Assembly: GCF_023072615.1 (NCBI RefSeq)
Contig: NZ_JAKNRW010000008.1
Coordinates: 1-64,000, forward strand
Reading direction: 5' to 3'
Length of the DNA stretch: 64,000 bases
Source: Pseudomonas violetae
GTDB taxonomy: Bacteria > Pseudomonadota > Gammaproteobacteria > Pseudomonadales > Pseudomonadaceae
The notes below the pieces were generated by a model. It was not told where the DNA came from and searched no databases. It was given only the letters and a program-made list of their open reading frames with translations. The translations under genes were made by a program, and so were the position numbers. Of the stretch, positions 7,398 to 15,922 are shown piece by piece (the stretch's first letter is position 1; the number at the start of each line of letters is the position of its first letter).

Positions 7398-9566
7398 ATG
7401 GACAGGCTTTACCGGACAGGGCACCAGGGCTTGTCCGCCCTCAATTTACTAACCTTGGGCCTGCTATCGGCCAGTACCGCGCTGGCGGCCGACACCGAGT
7501 TGCCGGCGCTCACCGTCACCGGCGAAGACACCTCCGGCTATCAGGCCGACAGTGCATCGGTCAGCGGTTTCGACTCGACGGCGCTACTCGACACCCCGGC
7601 GTCAGTGACGGTAATCAACGATGCCCTGATCAAGGATCAACAGGCACGCCTACTCAGCGAAGTGCTGAGCAATGACGCCTCCGTGGGTCAAGCCTATGCG
7701 CCGGTCGGCTATTACGAGAACTTCTCGGTTCGCGGCTTCTCGCTGAATTCCGCCAGCAGCTACAGGATCAACGGCCGCACCATCACAGGCGAGCAAAACG
7801 TCGGGCTGGAAAACAAGCAGCAGGTGGAGTTGCTCAAGGGCCTGTCAGGCCTGGAGAGCGGAGTCTCCGAGCCCGGTGGACTGGTCAACTACGTGACCAA
7901 GCGGCCGACCGAAGTGCGCCAGGTAACGGTTTCCACCGATGACCGCGGCAGCGGCTACCTGGCAACCGATGTCGGCGGGTTCTTCGGCAGCGAGCAGCAG
8001 TTCGGCCTGCGTGCCAACCTGGCCCATGAAGATATCCATTCCTATGTGGAACATGCCAACGGCCAGCGGGATTTCGCCTCTCTGGCCTTTGACTGGTACA
8101 TCAGCCCCGATGCGCTATTGCAGCTGGACGCCGAATACCAGACCCGGGAGCAGCGCTCAGCGCCGGGTTACCAGCTGCTGGGGGGTACACAATTGCCGCA
8201 CCATGCTTCGCCGAAAAAACTGCTGGCCCACCAGAGCGGTGCCAATCCCGTCAGCACCGATGCGCTGAATCTCAATGGCAAGTTCGAATACCGTTTCAGT
8301 GATGTCTGGAAAACCGACATCAGTGCTTCGCGCAGCCGGGTAGTGATCGACGACTACAGCTCGTTCGCCTGGGGTTGCTACGGTGCAGCCAGCTGTTCCG
8401 ACGCCACAGTGCCGAATTACTTCAGCCCGGAGGGTGACTACGATATTTACGATTTTCGCAGCCCCGACGATACCCGCCGCAACGACGAGCTGCAGGCGAT
8501 CCTCAGCGGGCACTTCGACATTGCAGGCCTGGGCCATGAACTGACCGTGGGCACCAGCGCATTCCGCCGGGTCGTGGACAAGCGCGACCCAATCAACGTG
8601 ATGATCGGCAGCGCCAATATTGACCGCGAGCCTGCGGACTTCGCGCGTTATGAAGGCCCGATCAATGACTCCCGGCGACGCCTGGACAGCCGGCAGTATG
8701 GGTTGTTTTTCAATGACCGGATCAGCTTCAACCAGCAATGGCAAACCGTACTGGGCGGGCGCGCGGTGCGCCTGGACGAGGAAACCTTCGACAGCCAGGG
8801 CGAAACCACTCGCCATACCCGCCGCTACGAGTTCCTGCCTCAGGCTGCGCTGATCTACAAGCCGGTGCAGAATTTGTCGCTCTACACCCGCTACAGCAAA
8901 GGCCTGTCCCTGGGCGGCGAGGCGGCGTGGTTTACCACCAACGCCTTTGAAATTCTCGCGCCGACGGTGTCACGGCAGATCGAGGCCGGGGTCAAGTATG
9001 ATGGGCACCGCATCAACCTGGGCGCGGCGCTGTTTCAGACTCGTCAGGCCTATCAGTATTCCCGCCCCAATGAAGACGGCACTTTCACCTTCGCTCAACA
9101 GGGCGAACAGAAGAACACTGGCCTGGAGCTGTCCGCCAATGGCTGGGCGACACAACGCCTGCAGATCAGTGCCAGTGTCGCGGCGATTCGTTCGCGGGTC
9201 AGCGGCACGGGAACGGCGGCTTATGAAGGTCACCAGACGATCAATGTGCCAACCTTGCGCGCCAGTCTGTCCGGCGACTATGCGTTGCCCTGGATGGAGG
9301 GCCTGGCTTTGCTCGGTGGCGTGCAGTACAGCGCCAGCAAATACGCGAGCCAGGTCGGCGAGGTGGAAACCGGAGCCTATGCGATCTTCAATGTTGGCAG
9401 CCGCTTCAGCACGCGTATCGATGGCTACGAGACGGTGTTTCGCCTGACCGTGGACAACCTGTTCGACAAGCATTACTGGCGGGATGCCGGGGAATACATG
9501 GGCGATGACTACGTATTCCAGGGCGCGCCACTGACGGCGCGCTTGAGTGCTTCAGTCAATTTCTGA
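7398..9566 (+). CDS. TonB-dependent siderophore receptor
   Basis: Outer-membrane ligand-gated porin for iron-siderophore uptake, 722 residues. A signal peptide runs to about residue 30 (LGLLSASTALA-AD). The TonB plug follows, with the conserved TPASVTVINDALIKDQQ, YYENFSVRGF and LSGLESGVSEPGGLVNYVTKRP motifs. The rest is a 22-strand-type barrel. The C-terminus ends FQGAPLTARLSASVNF, with the terminal Phe expected of a barrel protein. A GAGGAG box precedes the ATG. No sigma/anti-sigma pair or synthesis gene lies next to it, and the N-terminus has no clear signalling domain, so the ligand cannot be named. Confidence 0.9.
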   Translation: MDRLYRTGHQGLSALNLLTLGLLSASTALAADTELPALTVTGEDTSGYQADSASVSGFDSTALLDTPASVTVINDALIKDQQARLLSEVLSNDASVGQAYAPVGYYENFSVRGFSLNSASSYRINGRTITGEQNVGLENKQQVELLKGLSGLESGVSEPGGLVNYVTKRPTEVRQVTVSTDDRGSGYLATDVGGFFGSEQQFGLRANLAHEDIHSYVEHANGQRDFASLAFDWYISPDALLQLDAEYQTREQRSAPGYQLLGGTQLPHHASPKKLLAHQSGANPVSTDALNLNGKFEYRFSDVWKTDISASRSRVVIDDYSSFAWGCYGAASCSDATVPNYFSPEGDYDIYDFRSPDDTRRNDELQAILSGHFDIAGLGHELTVGTSAFRRVVDKRDPINVMIGSANIDREPADFARYEGPINDSRRRLDSRQYGLFFNDRISFNQQWQTVLGGRAVRLDEETFDSQGETTRHTRRYEFLPQAALIYKPVQNLSLYTRYSKGLSLGGEAAWFTTNAFEILAPTVSRQIEAGVKYDGHRINLGAALFQTRQAYQYSRPNEDGTFTFAQQGEQKNTGLELSANGWATQRLQISASVAAIRSRVSGTGTAAYEGHQTINVPTLRASLSGDYALPWMEGLALLGGVQYSASKYASQVGEVETGAYAIFNVGSRFSTRIDGYETVFRLTVDNLFDKHYWRDAGEYMGDDYVFQGAPLTARLSASVNF

Positions 9567-9569
9567 AAA

Positions 9570-9597
9570 GGGTGGGGGCTATTTTTGCCCTCAACCC
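9570..9597. terminator. Possible convergent hairpin between the TonB receptor and the aldo/keto reductase
   Basis: An imperfect stem (GGGT.GGGGC / GCCC..AACCC) around a T-rich loop sits in the 24-bp space between two converging stop codons. It could work in both directions, but no clean T-run follows it. Confidence 0.3.
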
Positions 9598-10409
9598 ACC
9601 AGATCAATCAACTGCTCACGCTGTGCCCCGGTCAGCATCGGGCCGAATCCGGCCGCGGCATTATCCGCCATGTAACGCGGGTTCCCGGTCCCTGGAATCA
9701 CGCAGGTGACCACCGAATGCGACAGCAGAAACTTCAGCGCCAGCTGCGGCCAGCTATTGACCTGCACCTGCGAAGCCCAGCCAGGAAGGGGTTTACCCTT
9801 CAGGCGCGCAATCAAGCCACCACCGCCAAACGGCCTGTTGCAGATCACCGCCACGCCACGTTCGCGGCACAGCGGCAGAATGCGCTTTTCAACTGCGCGG
9901 TCGTCCAGGGCGTAATTGATCTGCAGGAAGTCGAGCTTTTCAGCCCTGAGCACCGCCTCCACTTCGTCATAGGCCGACGCGGTGTAATGGGTGATCCCGA
10001 TGTAACGAATGCGCCCTTGCTCTTTCCATTCGCGCAAAGTTGGCAGATGGGTTTTCCAATCCAGCAGGTTGTGGATCTGCATCAGGTCGATCCGGTCGGT
10101 TTGCAGCAGCTTGAATGATTGTTCCATCTGCGCGATGCCTTCTTCGCGGCCACGGGTCCATACCTTGGTCGCCAGGAAAGCCGGCGAGCGCGGTTGGTGG
10201 ATCGACAGCAACTCACCGGTGGTCTGCTCGGCCCGACCGTACATCGGCGAGCTGTCGATCAGCGTCCCGCCCTTCACGAACAGTGCGTCGAGTACGGCGG
10301 GCAGTTGCTTGTACGCTGGGGCCGCAGGGGCGACATCGAAGCCGCGATAAGTGCCCAACCCGACGATGGGCAGCAGCTCGGCGCTGGAAGGAATGCCTCG
10401 GGTCTGCAT
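9591..10409 (-). CDS. Aldo/keto reductase, probably missing its original export signal
   Basis: NADPH-dependent reductase of the aldo/keto reductase fold, 272 residues from the chosen start. Motifs include VGLGTYRGFD at the N-terminus, catalytic-region LIDSSPMYGRAE (Asp and Tyr), FLATKVWTRG with the Lys, and IDLMQIHN. The start at 10409 has a strong GGAGG six bases upstream. The open frame continues upstream through LAFSAMALAQAP, which looks like the end of an exported protein's signal peptide, and then runs into a decayed transporter gene. The enzyme may therefore once have been exported and now be made in the cytoplasm. Confidence 0.8.
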   Translation of the reverse strand: MQTRGIPSSAELLPIVGLGTYRGFDVAPAAPAYKQLPAVLDALFVKGGTLIDSSPMYGRAEQTTGELLSIHQPRSPAFLATKVWTRGREEGIAQMEQSFKLLQTDRIDLMQIHNLLDWKTHLPTLREWKEQGRIRYIGITHYTASAYDEVEAVLRAEKLDFLQINYALDDRAVEKRILPLCRERGVAVICNRPFGGGGLIARLKGKPLPGWASQVQVNSWPQLALKFLLSHSVVTCVIPGTGNPRYMADNAAAGFGPMLTGAQREQLIDLVG

Positions 10410-10475
10410 GTTCTTGCCTCCTGTGGCGATCGGCGGCGCTTGCGCCAGGGCCATCGCCGAGAACGCTAAGACGGT

Positions 10476-11081
10476 CGCCACATCAGCGTAGCTGCCCACG
10501 ACGATCCGGCCCTGTTCAAAGTACAAAAAGGTCGGCGCTGGTGTGCAGCAACATGAACACCACCAGTCCCAACAGGTAGCGCGAACGCAGGATAAGGGTG
10601 ATGCCAGCCAACATGCTGGCGCCCAATCTTTTATCGTCCGGTGATCGGCTACCGGTACGCGACACCGTGCGCCTGAGCAGCGCCCGGTAGCAACGCACAG
10701 CAACCTCCAGCAGCAAAGCCGCCGCCAGCGCCATCGGGCCCATGCGCACAGCCATGTTCGCGGCCAGCAGCGGCCCGATCAAGCTGCCCAGGGTGCCACC
10801 GGCAGCAATGAAACCGCAATCAGCCGGTAGATCAAGGGGACGAAACGCGTGGCCGGCAATCGGGATACCAGCGCACCGTAGAACGGCACCAGCAGCATCA
10901 CCACGAAGGTCACGCTGAACAGCCACTGCAACTGGTCTGCCCCGCCCACCAGGCCCAGGGCATCACGCAGAGGCCGGACCAGGTAATAACTGGCGAGCAC
11001 ACAAAAATGGAAGGTAAAACCCAGCACCAATGCAGCTCGTTCCTCGGGCCGAACACTCAGCGATTTCAGCGCAATGGGCAT
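10476..11081 (-). pseudogene. Decayed MFS-type transporter (NTP/NDP-exchange-like)
   Basis: Three reading frames together give pieces of one transporter. 11081 down to about 10830 encodes MPIALKSLSVRPEERAALVL through VPLIYRLI. A second frame gives FIAAGGTLGSLIGPLLAANM to GLVVFMLLHTSA. A third gives FLYFEQGRIVVGSYADVA. The first change of frame (near 10825) also removes an internal block of membrane segments; the second (near 10535) is a one- or two-base indel. The gene is then cut off and joined to the aldo/keto reductase. The family name is from memory of similar Pseudomonas proteins; the broken state is direct. Confidence 0.75.
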
Positions 11082-11172
11082 CGCTTCCCTCCAGGACCAG
11101 CGCGCCACGTGGCCAATCGACTACACTGCGACAGCGATAAAAGGATCGCCATTTTCCACCCTTGAGTCGTCA

Positions 11173-11952
11173 ATGCCGCTCACTAACCTTAGCCGAATGT
11201 CGCGCATCCTGATGATCACCGCAGGCATCATCGCCCTGTACCTGGCGCTCTGTGTGGCGCTGTGGGTCTTGCAGCGCGCCCTCATCTACTACCCGCAACC
11301 CCGGGCGGTGGAGAGTTCGCTGTTGACGCTGTCGCGTCCCGACGCGCAGGTACTGGTCTCGGTGCGTGAGCACGAGGGACCCAAGGCGTTGATCTATTTC
11401 GGTGGTAACGCCGAGGATGTGTCGCGCAACCTGCCGTCGTTTTCACCCGCATTTGCCGACCATGCCTTGTATTTTATGCATTACCGCGGATATGGCGGCA
11501 GCTCGGGCGCGCCGTCCGAAGACGTAATTGCGCAAGATGCCCTGGCGTTGTTCGACGAGGTTTACGCCAGGCACCCGCAGGTGACGCTGGTCGGCCGAAG
11601 CCTGGGTTCCGGTGTCGCGGTGCGCCTGGCCAGCCAGCGCCCGGCCTCGCGCCTGGTATTGATCACGCCCTATAACAGTCTTGAGGAGCTCGCGGCACGG
11701 CAGTTTCCGATCTTTCCGGTGCGGTGGCTGTTGCAGGATCGCTTTGAATCCTGGCGATATGCCCGGGGGATCCGTGTGCCGACTTTGTTGATGGCGGCCG
11801 AGAATGACGAGGTCATTGCGCGATCGGGTACCCTGCGGCTGTTCGAGCATTTCGCTCCGGGGGTAGCGGTGCTCAAGGTGATACCGGGGGTGGGGCATAA
11901 TTCGATTTCCGACAGTGCCGATTACCTCAGGCTGCTAGGGGATGCTTTGTGA
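11173..11952 (+). CDS. Alpha/beta hydrolase with N-terminal membrane anchor
   Basis: Serine hydrolase of the alpha/beta fold, 259 residues from the chosen ATG. One hydrophobic segment near residues 12-32 (ILMITAGIIALYLALCVALW) suggests an inner-membrane anchor or uncleaved signal. The nucleophile elbow is GRSLGSG, the acid is in AENDEV and the His in GVGHNS, so the triad is complete. The shape is that of YfhR/ABHD-type hydrolases. The start is uncertain: ATGs at 11074, 11173 and 11197 are all in frame and none has a strong ribosome-binding site. Substrate unknown. Confidence 0.8.
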   Translation: MPLTNLSRMSRILMITAGIIALYLALCVALWVLQRALIYYPQPRAVESSLLTLSRPDAQVLVSVREHEGPKALIYFGGNAEDVSRNLPSFSPAFADHALYFMHYRGYGGSSGAPSEDVIAQDALALFDEVYARHPQVTLVGRSLGSGVAVRLASQRPASRLVLITPYNSLEELAARQFPIFPVRWLLQDRFESWRYARGIRVPTLLMAAENDEVIARSGTLRLFEHFAPGVAVLKVIPGVGHNSISDSADYLRLLGDAL

Positions 11953-12100
11953 ACTTGAGTACCTCAACCCTGACGCGTGCATGCTGGATAAACCCAACAT
12001 GCACTGGCTCCTTCATCGCATAACCTAGGTCAGCAACGATCTTCACCAACGAAGGGTCCTTCTTGATAATGTAGGTCGCCTGATATGTAGAGATGCAAGC
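11927..12100 (-). pseudogene. Unrecognised open relic without a start codon
   Basis: A 57-codon minus-strand frame runs from just after a TAG at 12101-12103 to a TGA at 11927, overlapping the last 26 bases of the alpha/beta hydrolase gene. It reads as believable protein (ATYIIKKDPSLVKIVADLGY, then VGFIQHARVRVEVLKFT) but has no usable start at its head. It may be the C-terminal end of a lost gene. Family not recognised. Confidence 0.25.
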
Positions 12101-12109
12101 CTAGTCTCA

Positions 12110-13138
12110 TCAACCTCGATCAGCACTCTCGCGCCAACGTCGCGCCTGGATCAGCAATGCAGGGGCAAAATGCAGCACAACCATCCGCACCAGATGATGG
12201 GACAGAATGAACACGACATTCAGCCCGCCGCTGAACGCAACGATAGAAATGGTTTCGATCGCGCCCGGCATGTACGCCAGCCATAACGTCAACGTGTCAC
12301 TGCCCAGGATCTGCCACGCCACTGCGGCAAAGCCAGCCGCCACCAGCAACATCAGCCCCACCGACATCACTCCGGACCGGCCGTGGCTTAACAGTTCCTT
12401 GAGGCTGATGTCGCTGAATTTCGCGCCGATCAACACCCCAAGCAGCACCGAGGCAACGTCGATGCTCCATTGCGGCATGTGGAAACCCGGGAGATAACCC
12501 GACCGGACGTAGACGCCGGTCAGTACGATGGCCGTAAGCATGAACGGCGCCGGTACTCCAAAGCGCAGAAGCAAGCGACCGAGCGCCAGGCACAGGGCGA
12601 TCAGCGAGAGCAGGATCAACAGCGTGCTCACCAGCCAGGGACTGCTGTCGCCAGCGCTTATCGCGGTTTTCCCGGTCACACAAAGACTCACCAGTACGGT
12701 GATGAACAGCAAGCGCACCAGGTGCACCACGATCACCTTGCTCGATGCCCGCTCGGATTCCAGCAAATCGAACACCGCCGCGAGCGCACCCGGGTAGACC
12801 GCCAGCAGCGAATCCTTGAGGTTCCAACCGGAGACTTTGCATAACCAGAACCCGGCCACGACGATCTGCGCCGTCAGGCATAACAGCAATAGACCGAGGC
12901 TGGGTAACAGGGCGACGGCCGTGTTGCTGTCCCAGGCCTGGAACATCAGCCCAGTGGCGATTCCCAAGGCGACTTGTACATAACCCAGGCCAAAGCGCAG
13001 GGTGGGCGCAAAGCCCGACTTTGCAACAATGATCGCGGTCGCCAGGATCGAGCCAAGCAACAAACCCTGGGGTACGCCGACCCACTCAAGCACGGCGCCG
13101 ACAGTGGCGGCAACCAGCAAGCACAAAAGCGTTTTCAT
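12110..13138 (-). CDS. AbrB-family integral membrane protein
   Basis: 342-residue polytopic membrane protein of the AbrB family, historically called 'putative ammonia monooxygenase' (AmoA-like), whose transport role is not established. The two internal repeats typical of the family are visible: PGALAAVFDL near residue 116 and PGAIETISIVAFSGG near residue 290. About ten hydrophobic segments are present. No DNA-binding domain exists despite the family name. A single gene, transcribed in the same direction as the desuccinylase-like gene upstream but separated from it by that gene's terminator. Confidence 0.82.
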   Translation of the reverse strand: MKTLLCLLVAATVGAVLEWVGVPQGLLLGSILATAIIVAKSGFAPTLRFGLGYVQVALGIATGLMFQAWDSNTAVALLPSLGLLLLCLTAQIVVAGFWLCKVSGWNLKDSLLAVYPGALAAVFDLLESERASSKVIVVHLVRLLFITVLVSLCVTGKTAISAGDSSPWLVSTLLILLSLIALCLALGRLLLRFGVPAPFMLTAIVLTGVYVRSGYLPGFHMPQWSIDVASVLLGVLIGAKFSDISLKELLSHGRSGVMSVGLMLLVAAGFAAVAWQILGSDTLTLWLAYMPGAIETISIVAFSGGLNVVFILSHHLVRMVVLHFAPALLIQARRWRESADRG

Positions 13139-13242
13139 GAATCGCCCTTAATTCCAGACCTGCTATTTTGGATCCAATCTTGCCGTGTTTGCGCTTTTTC
13201 CCACTGATCCTTGTGCAGCGTCAAGTAAAAAACGCCGTATGC

Positions 13243-13275
13243 AAAAACGCCGCTCGCTGCCGAGCGGCGTTTTTA
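13243..13275 (-). terminator. Intrinsic terminator of the desuccinylase-like gene
   Basis: An 11-bp GC-rich stem (AACGCCGCTCG / CGAGCGGCGTT) with a CTGC loop, flanked by A-run and T-run on the two sides. It lies 19 bases past the stop at 13294 and can work in both directions. Confidence 0.88.
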
Positions 13276-13293
13276 CCCCGTGTAAACAGGCGA

Positions 13294-14310
13294 TCAGTTG
13301 GGGTCCAGCAAACCGCCGCGCCAATGACGGGAAATACGCGTGCCAGTGAATTTCGCCACCACCATACCTTGGCCAATCAGTCGATCGCGATAGCAGGTGA
13401 CCATGCGCCCCGCCTGCTCGGCGAACAACACCACTTCGGTTGACGGATCACCGGGCCGAGGCAGGATCCTGGCAAAGCGCTGGCCTTCCTCGACGAAATC
13501 CCCCAGCTGTTTTTCCAGGATCAATACCCCGGGCGTCGGTGCGAGGATGGTTTCCATCTGTCCCATTTCCAGGGTTTGTACCGGCCAGTCAGCTGGAGTC
13601 AGCGCCTCATCAATGGCCCCGTAGCTGCACAGCCAGGCGTAAAGCCCCTGGGCATCCTGTTCGGCGAGGCGGTCACTGACATCGCCCTGCCCGCGCAACT
13701 CCAGGGTTGCCGCCATATTGCGGCTGTTGAGGCCATCGCGCAGCCAGGGCGCAATAATGGTTTCCTCGAAAGAACCATCGCCGCCATCATCCCAGATGAT
13801 CGCTACGTCCATCTTCATCGCTGCCGCCAGTTTACGGCCCTGTGGTGCGAAGCTGCGGTGCACGTAGAGGTACGGCAGTGCCTCGTCATCGGTGTGCAGG
13901 TCGAGCATCACATCGGCATTAGCGGCCAGTTGCACCATGGCTTTCTGCCACTCCTGCACATTGGTCGAGGGCTGTTGCAGGGCAGCCGACTGGTCAAAAC
14001 CACGATTGAAGTTATGCCCTGTGGCGTCGTGAAAACGACCCAGCAGGCGCCCCTGACGAAACTGGCCTATGCCCAGGGGATTGGCCTGGGGCACCACCGT
14101 CACCTGGCTCCTGAGCAGACCTTGAGCTTCGGCAACCTGCAGGCGCTGCATCAACAGGTGCAGCACCAGCATGCCGGCAATTTCATCGGCATGCACCCCG
14201 GCTTGCAGGTGCACCTTGGGGCCGCTGCCATCCCCCTGGTAACGCCAGGCCCCCACCCGCAACGGGTCACCGTTGTTGTTGCGAACATTGAACGAAATAT
14301 CCTGCGCCAT
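13294..14310 (-). CDS. Succinylglutamate desuccinylase/aspartoacylase-family zinc hydrolase
   Basis: Zinc-dependent amide hydrolase of the AstE/AspA family (M14-like), 338 residues. Expected zinc ligands are visible: H40 and E43 in AGVHADE, and H139 in MLDLHTDD. HNFNRGFD supplies the substrate-binding Asn-Arg, and E204 in ATLELRG is the likely catalytic Glu. Such enzymes remove an acyl group from an N-acyl amino acid. The start has a GGAGG box nine bases upstream. It is divergent from a TetR gene across a palindromic operator that is repeated before the transporter operon at 20.3 kb. The acyl substrate is unknown; a role in arginine catabolism is unlikely because no ast genes are near. Confidence 0.85.
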   Translation of the reverse strand: MAQDISFNVRNNNGDPLRVGAWRYQGDGSGPKVHLQAGVHADEIAGMLVLHLLMQRLQVAEAQGLLRSQVTVVPQANPLGIGQFRQGRLLGRFHDATGHNFNRGFDQSAALQQPSTNVQEWQKAMVQLAANADVMLDLHTDDEALPYLYVHRSFAPQGRKLAAAMKMDVAIIWDDGGDGSFEETIIAPWLRDGLNSRNMAATLELRGQGDVSDRLAEQDAQGLYAWLCSYGAIDEALTPADWPVQTLEMGQMETILAPTPGVLILEKQLGDFVEEGQRFARILPRPGDPSTEVVLFAEQAGRMVTCYRDRLIGQGMVVAKFTGTRISRHWRGGLLDPN

Positions 14311-14363
14311 CCGCTTGTCCTCCCGTCACGACCGCTAGAAAACCAATACATCGCCACTGGTGA

Positions 14364-14379
14364 TTGAACAGACGTTCAA
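14364..14379. promoter_or_regulatory. TetR operator, copy 1
   Basis: Palindrome TTGAACAGACGTTCAA between the divergent hydrolase and TetR genes, 54 and 40 bases from their start codons. Its core TGAACAGACGTTCAA matches 14 of 15 bases with a site at 20311-20325. Placement and symmetry fit autoregulation by the adjacent TetR protein. Confidence 0.72.
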
Positions 14380-14419
14380 CTAAGCTCGGCAACGTATAAC
14401 TGACTCCAAGGACTTACCT

Positions 14420-15055
14420 GTGACCCGTGCCCCTGCGAAAAACCGCCGCACCGAACCCGACGAGCGCCGTGAAATGCTCGTGGCTGCCGCGCTGCGTTGC
14501 CTGGTGCGCGATGGCCACGCCGGCATCTCGGTGCGCCGCATCGCCACCGAGGCTGGGGTGTCGGTGGGCCTGCTCAACCATCACTTCGGCAGCATCGATG
14601 CGCTGATCGCCGACACTTATCAGAAACTCGCCAGCGAACTGACCAGTGCCCTGATGCAGGAAATAGAGCAGGCTGACACCCCGGCCGCGAAGATGGACGC
14701 CTTCCTCACCGGCTCGTTTGCCCCCCGGGTCATGGATCCGCAATTGCTCGGCGCCTGGGTGGTGTTCTGGAGCCTGATCCGCCACTCCGTTCACGTCAGC
14801 CAGGCTCACGAAAAGAGCTACCGTGCCTATCTCGACTTGCTCCGCCAATTGCTCGATGACCTCGCGGCCAGCGAAGGGTTTGTGATTCACGACACTCACC
14901 TGGCCGCTATCGGCCTATCCGCGACGCTCGACGGACTCTGGATCGAGTGGTGCCTCAACCCCGAAACCTTCAGCCCCGCTAACGGCCTGCATATCTGTCG
15001 TTGCTGGGTAAAGGGGTTGCGAAACGGAGCATTCGGCGCCGACGACGTCCTGTGA
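14420..15055 (+). CDS. TetR-family transcriptional regulator
   Basis: 211-residue repressor-type protein. The N-terminal helix-turn-helix covers about residues 37-57 (ISVRRIATEAGVSVGLLNHH), close in style to BetI. The C-terminal ligand domain shows helices around FLTGSFAPRVMDPQLLGAWV. It starts at GTG after an AAGGA box. It is divergent from the zinc hydrolase and convergent with the last gene of the transporter operon, with which its 3' end overlaps by 141 bp. Two matching palindromes mark its likely targets. The ligand is probably the imported compound or a product of it. Confidence 0.88.
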   Translation: MTRAPAKNRRTEPDERREMLVAAALRCLVRDGHAGISVRRIATEAGVSVGLLNHHFGSIDALIADTYQKLASELTSALMQEIEQADTPAAKMDAFLTGSFAPRVMDPQLLGAWVVFWSLIRHSVHVSQAHEKSYRAYLDLLRQLLDDLAASEGFVIHDTHLAAIGLSATLDGLWIEWCLNPETFSPANGLHICRCWVKGLRNGAFGADDVL

Positions 15056-15922
15056 GGCGTGACGCCCGAAAATCATCGCCAGGGTGCCGCTGATCGCAAT
15101 CAACCCGGCGCCAATCATCAGTGACACGTCCATCAAGGTGCCCCAGATCAGGCTCGACAGCAGGAACGCCCAAATCAAACCGGTGTACTCGAATGGCGCC
15201 AGCAAAGTCGCCGTGGCGCGACGGAAACTGGCAAACAGCAGGAACTGCCCGATACCGCCCACCAGGCCCGCCGCGAGCATGCCGAGCCAGGCCGGCATCG
15301 GCGCCGGCGTGTGGGTCCAAGGCAAGGCCAGGGTCATGCAGATGACGAACACCACGTTGGTGATCAACATTTGCTCCAGCACTGATGTCTGGTCATCTAC
15401 CTGCCGCAACTGGATATAGGTAAACGCCCAGCAAATGGCGGCCAGCAGGGTTAGCACTACCGGCACCGGGTCGGCCATCCGGGTAGGTCGGCAGGCAATG
15501 ATCACACCGATGAACCCAACGACCAGGGTGAACCATTGCCAGCCGTTGGCGCGCTCCTTGAGGATCACCGCCGCCAGCACCGTGACCATGATCGGCGCGG
15601 AAAAATACAGCGTGGTCATCTCCGCCAGCGACAGGTCGCGGGCGGCGGTGTAATACAACACCCAGGCGATGATCGACAGCAAGCCGCGCACCACCAGCAA
15701 GCGCCGGCTCGGTGAACGCCAAGCTTTTTGCACCAGGCGCAAGCGCCCCGCCGCGACGCAGACAACCACCACCAGCAGGCTGCGCCAGAACAGGATGGTG
15801 ACCACTGAATAATCGGCCACCAGCGCCTTGATCACTGCGTCCTGCAAGGCCAGGAACGCGTATCCCAAGGTGCATAGGCCGATGCCCTGCAACGAACGAT
15901 CAACCCTGCGCGGTGCACTCAT
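14915..15922 (-). CDS. EamA-family (DMT) transporter
   Basis: Ten-segment drug/metabolite transporter made of two EamA repeats, 335 residues from the chosen start. First repeat: LGYAFLALQDAVIKALVADY onward. Second repeat: ICWAFTYIQLRQVDD onward, with the usual FEYTGLIWAFLLSSLIWGT near the end. The start at 15922 shares its A with the TAA of the upstream permease (TAATG), so it is coupled to that operon; a longer frame upstream is not needed. After FGRHAS the protein carries about 47 extra residues read antisense to the tetR 3' end, longer than usual for the family. It may export a catabolite or the same class of amino acid. Confidence 0.82.
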   Translation of the reverse strand: MSAPRRVDRSLQGIGLCTLGYAFLALQDAVIKALVADYSVVTILFWRSLLVVVVCVAAGRLRLVQKAWRSPSRRLLVVRGLLSIIAWVLYYTAARDLSLAEMTTLYFSAPIMVTVLAAVILKERANGWQWFTLVVGFIGVIIACRPTRMADPVPVVLTLLAAICWAFTYIQLRQVDDQTSVLEQMLITNVVFVICMTLALPWTHTPAPMPAWLGMLAAGLVGGIGQFLLFASFRRATATLLAPFEYTGLIWAFLLSSLIWGTLMDVSLMIGAGLIAISGTLAMIFGRHASQDVVGAECSVSQPLYPATTDMQAVSGAEGFGVEAPLDPESVERRG

